Positions 34,442 to 41,698 of a stretch of 64,000 nt of DNA are shown here, piece after piece. Each line of letters opens with the position of its first letter. The stretch's first letter is position 1. The DNA comes from Burkholderia sp. NRF60-BP8 (GTDB lineage Bacteria; Pseudomonadota; Gammaproteobacteria; Burkholderiales; Burkholderiaceae): assembly GCF_001522585.2 (NCBI RefSeq), contig NZ_CP013374.1, positions 787,422 through 851,421 of the forward strand, read 5' to 3'. The notes under the pieces are model-generated. The model did no database searches. It was not told the origin of the DNA and was given only the letters and a program-made list of their open reading frames with translations. A program made the position numbers and the translations under genes.

Positions 34442-35088
34442 TCGATTTCACGTTTGGGCAAATTCTCGCGAACCTGCTGCTGGCCGCGCGCTGGACGATC
34501 GTGCTGTCGCTCGTGTCGTTCGTGACGGGCGGCCTCGTCGGTCTCGGGCTGCTCGTGATGCGCGTATCGAGCTCGACGGTGCTGCGTGGCGTCGCGAAGC
34601 TCTATATCGAAGTGTTTCAGGGCACGCCGTTGCTGATGCAACTGTTCATCGTGTTCTTCGGCCTGCCGCTCGTCGGGCTCGACGTTTCGCCGTGGGTCGC
34701 GGCCACGGCCGGGCTCACGTTCTTCACCAGCGCGTATCTGGCCGAAATCTGGCGCGGCTGTGTCGAGGCGGTGCCGAAAGGGCAGTGGGAGGCGTCGGCG
34801 AGCCTGGCGATGAGTTACGTCGAGCAGTTGCGTCACGTGATCCTGCCGCAGGCCGCGCGCATCGCGATCGCGCCGACGGTCGGCTTCGGCGTGCAGGCGG
34901 TGAAGGATACGGCGCTGGTGTCGATCATCGGCTTCACCGAGCTGACGAAGGTCGGCATCGCGATCTCGAACGCGACGTTCCGGCCGTTCGTCGTGTATGG
35001 CCTCGTCGCGCTGATCTATTTCGCGCTCTGCTATCCGCTGACCCGTTATGCGCGCACGTTGCAAAGGAGATGGCATGCCGCTCGTTGA
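34438..35088 (+). CDS. Amino-acid ABC transporter permease (HisQ/GlnP type), second
   Basis: This 216-aa partner permease has the signature YIEVFQGTPLLMQLFIVFFGLP and the EAA loop GQWEASASLAMSYVEQLRHVILPQAAR. It should form a heterodimer with the preceding permease. It begins in a 4-bp ATGA overlap and ends 14 bp inside the ATPase gene, so all three are co-translated. Confidence 0.9.
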   Translation: MIDFTFGQILANLLLAARWTIVLSLVSFVTGGLVGLGLLVMRVSSSTVLRGVAKLYIEVFQGTPLLMQLFIVFFGLPLVGLDVSPWVAATAGLTFFTSAYLAEIWRGCVEAVPKGQWEASASLAMSYVEQLRHVILPQAARIAIAPTVGFGVQAVKDTALVSIIGFTELTKVGIAISNATFRPFVVYGLVALIYFALCYPLTRYARTLQRRWHAAR

Positions 35089-35827
35089 AACCCGGGGTGT
35101 CGAGAAGCATTTCGGCACCCATCATGTGCTCAAGGGCATCGATCTGTCCGTCGAGCGCGGGCAGGTCGTATCGATCATCGGCCGCAGCGGCTCGGGCAAG
35201 AGCACGCTGCTGCGCACGCTCAACGGGCTCGAGAGTATCGACGCGGGCACGATCTCGATCGACGGAGAACGCGTCGATGCACGGCACGCGGACCTGCGTG
35301 CGCTGCGGTTGAAGGTCGGCATGGTGTTCCAGCAGTACAACCTGTTTCCGCATCTGAGCGCCGGACAGAACGTGATGCTCGCGCAGTCGGTGGTGAAGAA
35401 GGCGCACCGTCAGCAGGCACGTGCGATCGCGGAGCTGATGCTCGAGCGCGTCGGCCTCGGCGACAAGTTCGACGCGTTTCCGGAACACCTGTCGGGCGGC
35501 CAGCAGCAACGCATCGCGATCGCGCGTGCGCTCGCGATGAAGCCGAGCGTGCTGCTGTGCGACGAGATCACGTCCGCGCTCGATCCCGAGCTGGTCGGCG
35601 AGGTGCTGGGGGTCATCGAGCAGCTCGCGCGCGAGGACATGACGCTGATCATGGTCACGCACGAGATGAACTTCGCGCGTGCGGTGAGCGACAGGATCGT
35701 GTTCATGCACCAGGGGCGCGTGTGGGAGAGCGGGACGCCCGACGAGATCTTCGAGCGGCCGCAGACCGTGGAGTTGACGCGGTTTCTGGGCACCGTCCGG
35801 CACACGGCGCCGTTACGCGTCGACTGA
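35075..35827 (+). CDS. Amino-acid ABC transporter ATP-binding protein (GlnQ/HisP type)
   Basis: This 250-aa ATPase has Walker A GRSGSGKST near residue 35, the signature LSGGQQQRIAIARAL near 137, Walker B VLLCDEITSALDPE and the H-loop THEMNFARA. The Q-loop is VFQQYNLFPH, which is typical of the polar amino-acid group. AAAGGAGA gives a strong ribosome site for the ATG at 35075, which overlaps the permease gene. Energy coupling is for the transporter whose binding protein is frameshifted upstream. Confidence 0.92.
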   Translation: MPLVETRGVEKHFGTHHVLKGIDLSVERGQVVSIIGRSGSGKSTLLRTLNGLESIDAGTISIDGERVDARHADLRALRLKVGMVFQQYNLFPHLSAGQNVMLAQSVVKKAHRQQARAIAELMLERVGLGDKFDAFPEHLSGGQQQRIAIARALAMKPSVLLCDEITSALDPELVGEVLGVIEQLAREDMTLIMVTHEMNFARAVSDRIVFMHQGRVWESGTPDEIFERPQTVELTRFLGTVRHTAPLRVD

Positions 35828-35853
35828 TGCTGCCGTGCGGCCGGGCCGCGATC

Positions 35854-36109
35854 GGATGACAAGACCGTAATCGAAGCCTCACCTTCCGGAAAGCGCGCGA
35901 ATCGCAGAATGGATACCACTCCTCGTCGCATCGATGCGGAGCGGATGTCCGGCCTGATCTGCGGACGCGAACACGCCATTTTCGGAGGTGAACGTCATGA
36001 GCAAGCTGATTCGTGCAGTCCTGCTGTCCTGTGCGCTGAGCGCACCGATCGTCGCATTCGCGCAAACCGCCGACCGTGCGCTCACGCGCGCCGACGTGCG
36101 CGCCGACCT
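35854..36109 (+). repeat. 256-bp repeat, copy 2 (leader plus 5' end of a DUF4148 gene)
   Basis: This copy aligns gaplessly with 30390-30645. It follows the ABC ATPase gene by 26 bp and includes the box at 35855-35872 and the start of the second DUF4148 gene. Confidence 0.85.
35855..35872 (+). promoter_or_regulatory. GATGAC-N6-GTAATC box upstream of the second DUF4148 gene
   Basis: GATGAC-AAGACC-GTAATC lies 125 bp before the ATG, exactly as in copy 1. Two of the six spacer bases differ from copy 1 while both half-sites are unchanged, which is what a binding site would show. Confidence 0.6.
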
Positions 36110-36275
36110 GATTCGTGCGGAGCGCGACGGTACGCTGCCGACGCCGAAATCGGACTATCCGCCGAGCACGGAGACGATTGCGCGCAATCGCGAACTGTAT
36201 GCGATCGCACATGGCGACCGGCACATGGCAACGGCCGCGACGTCGGCGTCCGTCCCAACCGCGAGCGCGCAATGA
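35997..36275 (+). CDS. DUF4148 small periplasmic protein, second copy
   Basis: This 92-aa paralogue of the protein at 30533 has the same signal peptide (LIRAVLLSCALSAPIVAFAQ) and core ALTRADVRADLIRAERDG. It then has its own C-terminal half (PTPKSDYPPSTETIARNREL). The leader and 5' third are nearly identical to the other copy, while the 3' half has diverged completely apart from the Tyr-Pro element. Its stop overlaps the next small gene as ATGA. Confidence 0.85.
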   Translation: MSKLIRAVLLSCALSAPIVAFAQTADRALTRADVRADLIRAERDGTLPTPKSDYPPSTETIARNRELYAIAHGDRHMATAATSASVPTASAQ

Positions 36276-36526
36276 AGCGCCGAGCGAAGGGGCTGGCGAT
36301 CGCCGCGTGGCTGGCGGCAGCCGCGACCCCGGCTTTCGCGCGCGGGCAGCCGCAACTGCCCGCGGACGACGGCGGGCGCGCGAGCGTGTTGCGTGCGCTG
36401 AATCCCGAGGGCGATCCGTACCGCGCGGCGGCCGACAGACGGCCGGCGCACCTTCACGCGGTGCCCATCAGCCGCGCGCCGAGCGCGATCCCGCGCGCGG
36501 ACAGCAGCGCACCGGCCGCACGCTGA
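36272..36526 (+). CDS. Small secreted protein coupled to the DUF4148 gene
   Basis: This 84-aa frame starts in a 4-bp overlap with the DUF4148 stop. It has a clear signal peptide (Lys/Arg start, LAIAAWLAAAATPAFARG) and the segment RALNPEGDPYRAAADRRP. No family was recognised. The 3' end overlaps the convergent monooxygenase gene by 73 bp, so the true end or reality of the gene is uncertain. The first DUF4148 locus lacks this partner. Confidence 0.5.
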   Translation: MKRRAKGLAIAAWLAAAATPAFARGQPQLPADDGGRASVLRALNPEGDPYRAAADRRPAHLHAVPISRAPSAIPRADSSAPAAR

Positions 36527-37596
36527 CGGGCGTCCCAGCCTGCCAGCGCGGCATCGAACGCGGCGCCGCGTGCGACGTCGCGCAATGCTTCGGCGAGACC
36601 GACCGCGTCGTCCGCCGCTTTCGCGACGCCCGCCGCCGTGTGCGGGCGCACGATGCGCGCGGCGTCGCCGAGCAGCACCGCGCGCCCGAAAGCCATCCGC
36701 TCGACCGCGAGATCGAGAATCGCCTGCGCGAACGGCGCGGGTGTCGCATCGACGAGCGCGGCGAGCGTCGGCGCGAGCATCCGGTCGGCGGCGTCGACGA
36801 GTGCCGCGCGGTTGTCGTCGCGCATCGCGCCGGGCGGCAGCGACCCGTCGCGCTGCGTGCCGTCGCGCGCAAGGAACAGCGACGGCAGCCGGTCGGACGC
36901 CAGACGCCGGTACCACACCCAGTTCACGCGCCGTTTGCCCGGTTCGGTCGCACCGTCGGCGCCGGGCACCAGATAGGTGAGGAACAGGTGCCGGTCGCCT
37001 TGCTGGAACGTGAAGCGTTCGCGCAGCAGATACAGCACCTGCTCGGGCAGCGTGCGTTCGTCGACGAGCCCGCGCCACGCGACATAGCCCGCATACGTCG
37101 GGCGCAGGTCCGGCAGCAACTGCGCGCGCACGGTCGAGCGGCCGCCGTCCGCGCCGATCAGCAGGTCGGCCGTCTCGGCGCGGCCGCTCGCGAAATGCGC
37201 GACGATCCGCTCGCCGTCCTGCTCGAACCGCGCGAACGCGTCGCCGGCCTGGATGACCCCGGCCGGCAGCGCGCGCTTGAGCGCCGTGTAGATCACGTTC
37301 CACGCGGTCTGCGTCTGCGGCATCGCGACGCGCTGCACGATCCGGTCCTGCGTGTCGACGTAGATCCGGTCGACCGAATCGACGCCGGCGTCGCGCGGCA
37401 GCGCTACGCCGCCGAACGCGAACGCGCGCTCGATCGGCGGCTGCAGCACGATGCCGCCGCCGCGGCTGTCGAGCGCGTACGGCGACTGCTCGAATACGCG
37501 GACGTCCCAGCCGGCCGCGCGCAGCGCGGTCGCCGCGAACAGCCCGCCGACCGATCCGCCGGCGATGACGGCCTTGCGGCCCGATCCGTGTTCCAT
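36454..37596 (-). CDS. FAD-dependent aromatic-type monooxygenase
   Basis: This 380-aa class A flavoprotein hydroxylase has the N-terminal FAD motif KAVIAGGSVGGLFAATALRAAG near residue 8, the DG motif DLLIGADGGRSTVRAQLLP near 150 and the second FAD motif RAVLLGDAARIVRPHTAAG near 305. It resembles salicylate- and 2,6-dihydroxypyridine-type hydroxylases, which use NAD(P)H and O2. The start is the ATG of MEHGSGRK at 37596. It is the second gene after the alpha/beta hydrolase (41-bp gap). The pair suggests hydroxylation and hydrolysis of one ring or ester compound. Confidence 0.85.
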   Translation of the reverse strand: MEHGSGRKAVIAGGSVGGLFAATALRAAGWDVRVFEQSPYALDSRGGGIVLQPPIERAFAFGGVALPRDAGVDSVDRIYVDTQDRIVQRVAMPQTQTAWNVIYTALKRALPAGVIQAGDAFARFEQDGERIVAHFASGRAETADLLIGADGGRSTVRAQLLPDLRPTYAGYVAWRGLVDERTLPEQVLYLLRERFTFQQGDRHLFLTYLVPGADGATEPGKRRVNWVWYRRLASDRLPSLFLARDGTQRDGSLPPGAMRDDNRAALVDAADRMLAPTLAALVDATPAPFAQAILDLAVERMAFGRAVLLGDAARIVRPHTAAGVAKAADDAVGLAEALRDVARGAAFDAALAGWDARQRAAGALLSARGIALGARLMGTA

Positions 37597-37637
37597 CCGG
37601 TGTTCCTCCGATGACGCCGCGTGCGGCGCGCGTTGCG

Positions 37638-38513
37638 TCAACCGGCCCAGCCGCGCAGGAAGTCGAGCAGCAGCGCGTTCACGCGCTCGGGCTGTTCCTC
37701 GTGCGGCAGATGTCCGCACTGCGCGATCGGCTCGGCGCGCAGGTTCGTCGCCATGCTTTCCCATACGGCCTGCATGTCGAACATCTTGCCGACCGCGTAG
37801 AAATCCTCGCCCCAGATCGCCATGGTCGGGCACGCGATCCTGACGTCGGCATCGACGAGGTCCTGCTGCACGTCTTCCGCGTTCGCGCGATAGTCGGCCA
37901 GTGCGCCGCGCACGGCCCCCGGGCGCCGGTACGCGCGCACGTAGGTGTCGAACGCGTCGCCCGCGATGGCGTGCGGGTCGTAGCACCAGTCCGCGAAAAA
38001 ATAGCCGAGCCATTCGGCTTCCTTGCCGGCGATCAGCGCCTCCGGCAGGTCGGGCACCTGATGGAACAGGAAAAACCAGTATGCGCGCGCCGTTTGCGCG
38101 GTCATGTTCTGCGCGACGATGCGCGTCGGCACGTTGTCCATCACGACGAGCCGGTCGACGCGTTCGGGGAAGTCCTTCGCGAAACGCGTCGCGACACGTG
38201 CGCCGCGATCGTGCCCGACGAGCGCGATGCGCTCGATGCCGAGCGCATCGAGCAGCGCGGCGAGATCGCGCGCCATGTTGCGCTTGTCGTAGCCGGCCGC
38301 GGGCTTGTCGGTTTCGCCGTAGCCGCGCAGGTCGGGCGCGATCACGCGATAGTGCCGCGCGAGCGCCGGAATCTGGAAGCGCCACGCGAAGCTGGTTTCG
38401 GGGAAGCCGTGCAGCAGCACGACGACGGGCCCGGCGCCGGCGTCGATGACGTGCTGGCGGATGCCGTTCGCCGTAACGGTGTGATGGGTGAGTGCAAGCG
38501 TGTCGGTCGTCAT
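37638..38513 (-). CDS. Alpha/beta hydrolase, haloacetate-dehalogenase-like
   Basis: This 291-aa hydrolase has the oxyanion motif HGFPETSFAW near residue 35 and the nucleophile elbow VGHDRGARVATRFAKDFP near 100, where Asp replaces the usual Ser. It has a catalytic histidine in QCGHLPHEEQPE. An Asp nucleophile in GHDRG is typical of fluoroacetate/haloacetate dehalogenases and epoxide hydrolases, so either activity is possible. The start is the ATG at 38513. The promoter region carries the ATTCAG direct repeat (38599-38614). It precedes the FAD monooxygenase in the same operon. Confidence 0.85.
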   Translation of the reverse strand: MTTDTLALTHHTVTANGIRQHVIDAGAGPVVVLLHGFPETSFAWRFQIPALARHYRVIAPDLRGYGETDKPAAGYDKRNMARDLAALLDALGIERIALVGHDRGARVATRFAKDFPERVDRLVVMDNVPTRIVAQNMTAQTARAYWFFLFHQVPDLPEALIAGKEAEWLGYFFADWCYDPHAIAGDAFDTYVRAYRRPGAVRGALADYRANAEDVQQDLVDADVRIACPTMAIWGEDFYAVGKMFDMQAVWESMATNLRAEPIAQCGHLPHEEQPERVNALLLDFLRGWAG

Positions 38514-38845
38514 GGGGGAATCCCGGTTCTGCGGGCGGTGCGCGATACGGCACGCGTCCGGTGCTGTCCGAGCATAGGGCAGGCGACGCGCGTCGCGGCT
38601 GAATCGTTCTGAATCGGCTCGAGCGTGGCGCCGCTGCGTCGCTTGCGGCGCGTGCGCGTCGCGGATGCGTCGGACGCGACACGCTTCAGCGCGGCCGGCG
38701 TGCCGTTGATGAACGCGTCGATCTGCCGTTCGATTTCCGCGTTGCGCTGTGCTTCGGAGGTCGGCGTCGCGATGTCGTACGCGCGCCCCGCCGCGGCCGG
38801 CCACGCGGGCGGGCGCCGTGCCGAGCCGCGCGTCGTGCGGCGCTT
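38510..38845 (-). pseudogene. Open frame without start codon, possible 3' gene remnant
   Basis: The minus strand stays open for 111 codons with strong third-position GC and protein-like composition in the middle (AQRNAEIERQIDAFINGTPA, then ALKRVASDASATRTRRKRR). It ends in a TGA overlapping the hydrolase ATG. There is no ATG, GTG or TTG before the last 30 codons, and a stop lies directly upstream at 38846-38848. It may be the C-terminal end of a lost gene or a chance frame. The hydrolase promoter repeat lies inside it. Confidence 0.3.
38571..38614 (-). promoter_or_regulatory. ATTCAG direct-repeat promoter of the hydrolase-monooxygenase operon
   Basis: Minus strand: ATTCAG-AACG-ATTCAG (38614 to 38599), 22 bp, then TATGCT (38576 to 38571) as -10 element, about 60 bp before the hydrolase start. 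Tandem 6-bp repeats with a 10-bp period upstream of a -10 box are the usual layout for OmpR/ToxR-type winged-helix activators. The same pattern recurs at 38844, 41501, 47740 and 61343. Confidence 0.6.
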
Positions 38846-38897
38846 TCAGGAAAATTCAGTTCGCCGCCATGACTTTCAGGCGGGCGTTCCCTAGTCT
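38844..38897 (+). promoter_or_regulatory. TTTCAG direct-repeat promoter ahead of the XapX-like/DUF1275 pair
   Basis: TTTCAG (38844), ATTCAG (38854) and TTTCAG (38874) are all in 10-bp phase, followed by TAGTCT (38892-38897) as a -10-like element. The first -10 base is 38 and 18 bp after the second and third repeat starts, in helical phase with the 28 bp seen at 38599. It lies 71 bp before the small gene at 38968. Confidence 0.55.
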
Positions 38898-38967
38898 TGC
38901 GTCAGAACCGCCGCACGGGTCGGGCGCCATCCTGTCGGCCCGGCCGGCGGCGCAATCGGAACGGACC

Positions 38968-39180
38968 ATGCCTCATCTGATCTCGCCGGGAGCCGCCATC
39001 GCAGTCGGCTTCCCGTACCACCGCGTGCGCGTGCAATCGCCCGCGGCGCCGCTGATCGCGCTCGCGTGCCGGCTCGGCATCGTCTTCGACGAGCGGGCGA
39101 CCCCGCCCGCCGCACCGGTCCGCGATGCGGACACCGCCTACACAACCGCGGAAGCCACGACATGCAGCCCGTGCAAGTAA
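38968..39180 (+). CDS. Diverged XapX-domain (DUF1427-like) small protein
   Basis: This 70-aa protein aligns without internal gaps to the XapX protein at 42554 after its first residue. It keeps the core SPAAPLIAL (SPAPPLIAL there), the preceding glycines and the tyrosine at the end of the first helix. Unlike true XapX proteins, both hydrophobic helices carry charged or proline residues (FPYHRVRVQ, ACRLGIVFDER), so membrane insertion is doubtful. The 3' end overlaps the DUF1275 gene by 19 bp. It may be a decayed copy or a new soluble variant. Confidence 0.55.
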   Translation: MPHLISPGAAIAVGFPYHRVRVQSPAAPLIALACRLGIVFDERATPPAAPVRDADTAYTTAEATTCSPCK

Positions 39181-39899
39181 CGACAGCGGGCGCGGCGGCC
39201 CCCGATCACCTGCGCGGCGAGGATGTGTTCCTCGCATCGATCGCCGGCTATGTCGACACGCTCGGCTTCGTCGCGCTGTTCGGGCTCTTTACCGCGCACG
39301 TCACCGGCAACTTCATCCTGATCGGCTCGGGCCTCGCCGGTGTCGGTCAGGGCCTCATGATCAAGTGGCTCGCGTTTCCGGCATTCATCGCGGGGATCGT
39401 GGCCGCCCGCCTGCTCGATCACCGGATGCGCGTGCGCGGGCATGGCCCGCGGGCGCGCGCGCTGTACGCACTGCAGACGATCCTGCTGGCCGGATTCATG
39501 CTCGCCGGCGTCGCGGCGTCGCCGATCGGCAGCGCCGACGCGCCCGCGACGATCGTCTGCGGGCTGCTCGGTGCGGCGGCAATGGGCGTGCAGAACGCGC
39601 ACGGCCGGCTGACCGCGCGCACCGTCGTCGCGAACACCGTGATGACCGGCAACGTCACGCAGGCGGTCATCGACGCGTTCGACTGGCTCGTGCCGATCGC
39701 CGCGCCGGCCGAACGGGAAGCCGCACGCGCGCGGCTGCGGCGCACGCTGCCGCCGGTGGCCGGATTCGCGCTCGGCGCGGGCGCCGGGGCGAGCGCCTAC
39801 CTGTACGCCGGGTTCTGGGCACTGGCGCTGCCGCTCGCGGCGCTCGGCTTCCTCACCTGGCGATCCGGTCGGACCGACGAGCCGTCCGTGTCGCGCTGA
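39162..39899 (+). CDS. DUF1275 (YoaK-type) membrane protein
   Basis: This 245-aa integral membrane protein has six or so helices. The family signature is present: FLASIAGYVDTLGFVALFGLFTAHVTGN near residue 20 and MGVQNAHGRLTA near 140, with NTVMTGNVTQAVID. Function is unknown in the family, and a transport role is often assumed. The start at 39162 overlaps the preceding small gene by 19 bp, so they are likely co-translated under the TTTCAG promoter at 38844. A hairpin follows the stop. Confidence 0.85.
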   Translation: MQPVQVTTAGAAAPDHLRGEDVFLASIAGYVDTLGFVALFGLFTAHVTGNFILIGSGLAGVGQGLMIKWLAFPAFIAGIVAARLLDHRMRVRGHGPRARALYALQTILLAGFMLAGVAASPIGSADAPATIVCGLLGAAAMGVQNAHGRLTARTVVANTVMTGNVTQAVIDAFDWLVPIAAPAEREAARARLRRTLPPVAGFALGAGAGASAYLYAGFWALALPLAALGFLTWRSGRTDEPSVSR

Positions 39900-39905
39900 A
39901 CGCCG

Positions 39906-39937
39906 ATTCCGCACGCGACGTCGGCTGCGTGCGGAAT
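39906..39937. terminator. Perfect 11-bp stem after the DUF1275 gene
   Basis: ATTCCGCACGC (39906-39916), a 10-base loop and GCGTGCGGAAT (39927-39937) form a strong hairpin 6 bp after the stop. A second smaller GCGGC-GAA-GCCGC hairpin follows at 39941-39953. It separates the gene from the convergent LysR gene. Confidence 0.75.
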
Positions 39938-40045
39938 GGGGCGGCGAAGCCGCTCCGCTCTTCATTCTTTCGACGCCGATTTCGGGAACGGTTGATGCAG
40001 GTCGGCAAACGCTCGACCGCTCGACCGTTCGCAGAAAGCGCAGCG

Positions 40046-40954
40046 TCACGCGCGCGCGGTGAACCGGTCGACGAGGTCGTGGTGACCGAGCTGTTCGACC
40101 CACCAGCGTAGCGCGCGCCCGGCTTCGTTGGCGCGCCACGCGATATAGCAACGGGTCGTGTCGCGCATGCCGATGACTTCCCGCGCGACGAGCCTGCCTT
40201 GCGCGATCGCGGGCGCCGCGATGCAGTCCGGGAGCGTACCCACCGCGAGCCCCTCGCATTGCGCGGCCAGTTTCGCAGCGAGCGTCGGCACCGCGAGATA
40301 CGGTTGGCCAGGGTCAAGCGCGGCCGACTGCGGCTGAAGTTCGCGGGACGTGTCGGAGATCACCGCGCCGCGATACGCGACGATCGATGCCATCGACAGC
40401 GGTTCGGGCAGCGCGGCGAGCGGATGGGTCGGGGCGACCACGAACACGTGCCGCAGCGTGCCGATCGGCTGCGCGACGATGTCCGGCAGTTCCGGCGGCT
40501 CGCCGGCCGCGCCGACGATCAGATCGGCCCGCCGCGAAATCAGCGCGTCCCAGGTGCCGCCGAGCACTTCGGTGGAGAGTCGCAGCCGCGTATCCATTTC
40601 GAGATCGTAGAACGCGTGGACATATGGCCACAGCATGTCGAAGGGCAGTATCTCGGCGATGCAGACGCGGATCTCGGTTTCCCAACCTTGCTGCGCGCGC
40701 TGCGCCTTCCGTTCAAGCTGTTCGGCAGCGTGAAGCAGACGACGGCCTTCCTCGACGACGATGCGGCCCGCGTGCGTGAGCTTCGCACGACGCCCGCTGC
40801 GATCGAACAACGCGACGCCGAGATCGCTCTCGAGCTTCCGTACGACGTATGTCAGTGCGGACGGCACGCGGTGCACCAACTCCGCGGCGTCGGCAAACGT
40901 ACCGGTGCGGTCGATCGCGTCCAGTGCCTCGAGTGCTTCGAAAGACAGCTTCAT
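40046..40954 (-). CDS. LysR-family transcriptional regulator
   Basis: This 302-aa regulator has an N-terminal winged helix (ALEALDAIDRTGTFADAAELVHRVPSALTYVVRKLE spread over residues 6-42, DLGVALFDRSGRRAKLT) and a C-terminal substrate-binding domain (ALISRRADLIVGAAGEPP). The start at 40954 (MKLSFEAL) matches family N-termini, and an earlier in-frame start at 41017 is less likely. It lies next to the XapX/hydrolase/amidohydrolase cluster, but its target cannot be fixed. Confidence 0.88.
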   Translation of the reverse strand: MKLSFEALEALDAIDRTGTFADAAELVHRVPSALTYVVRKLESDLGVALFDRSGRRAKLTHAGRIVVEEGRRLLHAAEQLERKAQRAQQGWETEIRVCIAEILPFDMLWPYVHAFYDLEMDTRLRLSTEVLGGTWDALISRRADLIVGAAGEPPELPDIVAQPIGTLRHVFVVAPTHPLAALPEPLSMASIVAYRGAVISDTSRELQPQSAALDPGQPYLAVPTLAAKLAAQCEGLAVGTLPDCIAAPAIAQGRLVAREVIGMRDTTRCYIAWRANEAGRALRWWVEQLGHHDLVDRFTARA

Positions 40955-41113
40955 GGGGAATGTCGCGACGGCAAGGGCATCGGGCGATGTCGCGCCGTCG
41001 AGCGACGCTGAATCCAATACGGTTCAAAACGGGTCGTCACCCGACGTGCCGGGACACGCACGCATGCGCGCCAACGGTCAGGGGCGACGCCGCGTTCGCT
41101 CGACATCTACACG

Positions 41114-41392
41114 TCACGTCGGCGTCGATTCGCGGCGCTTCACGGCAGCGTCGGCGTGTGCGCCGGGCAGCGCGCCGAACATGTGCTGGCTGCACTTGGC
41201 GTCGCGCCACGCGGTTCCCAGTCGGATGCCGTCGAACATCCGTCGCACCACGGGAAGAATCTGCTCGCCGGCCAGGATGCCGAGCAGGCCGACCAGCGCG
41301 ATGGCGGGCGGCGCCGGCGATTGCACGCCGATCAGCGCATAAACGACGCCGGCGAGGATGCCGGCGAGAAGTGAAGCAATGTACGGTTTCAT
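41114..41392 (-). CDS. XapX-domain (DUF1427) membrane protein with C-terminal extension
   Basis: This 92-aa protein has two hydrophobic helices separated by the family core QSPAPPAIALVGLLGILAGEQ. The N-terminus is YIASLLAGILAGVVYALIG. A nonhydrophobic tail of about 40 residues (CSQHMFGALPGAHADAAVKRR) extends beyond the usual 50-55 aa. Function unknown. It is divergent from the isochorismatase-like gene across the 306-bp region with the TTCAG repeats, and it is one of three XapX relatives in 4 kb. Confidence 0.85.
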   Translation of the reverse strand: MKPYIASLLAGILAGVVYALIGVQSPAPPAIALVGLLGILAGEQILPVVRRMFDGIRLGTAWRDAKCSQHMFGALPGAHADAAVKRRESTPT

Positions 41393-41698
41393 GGGTCTGG
41401 AAGGGAATGACGGCCGTTGAAGATACGGATAACTACCGGGCTGGCGTCGATCCGAAAGTCTTGGGCCAGCCTATCAGGTCCGCGCGTTCGTCGTCAGTGC
41501 ATTCAATGAAATTCAGATCTTTTCAGTCTGAATTCGGCGCGTGGCGAAAATCAGAACAATTAACTGGTGCGGCCGCAAGTTCACGTATTGAATGGCGCAG
41601 GCCGGCTGCCGACGCTTGCGACTCGGCGCATTGGACGCTTCGTGGATTCGTCGGCCAGGCAAGCCTCATCTTTCTTCGCGTCAAAGGACATCACCATC
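41393..41698. other. Divergent intergenic region of the XapX / isochorismatase genes
   Basis: This 306-bp gap is lower in GC, with three phased TTCA(A/G) repeats at 41501-41526 and an inverted CTGAAT at 41528-41533. No gene is seen. It is the control region for both divergent units. Confidence 0.6.
41501..41526 (+). promoter_or_regulatory. Three phased ATTCAA/ATTCAG/TTTCAG repeats
   Basis: ATTCAA (41501), ATTCAG (41511) and TTTCAG (41521) recur at exactly 10-bp steps upstream of the isochorismatase-like gene (start 41699). A good TANNCT -10 box at the usual 27-28 bp is not seen; TTAACT at 41560-41565 is the nearest candidate. The repeats match those at 38599, 38844, 47740 and 61343. Confidence 0.55.

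Noticed and set aside
38625..38894. Plus-strand open frame opposite the start-less minus frame
   Set aside because: Composition and codon use are worse than on the minus strand, and it spans the repeat promoter.
41528..41533. Inverted CTGAAT next to the phased repeats, considered as a second promoter toward the minus-strand XapX gene
   Set aside because: Only one copy faces that way, so direct-repeat binding toward that gene is not supported.
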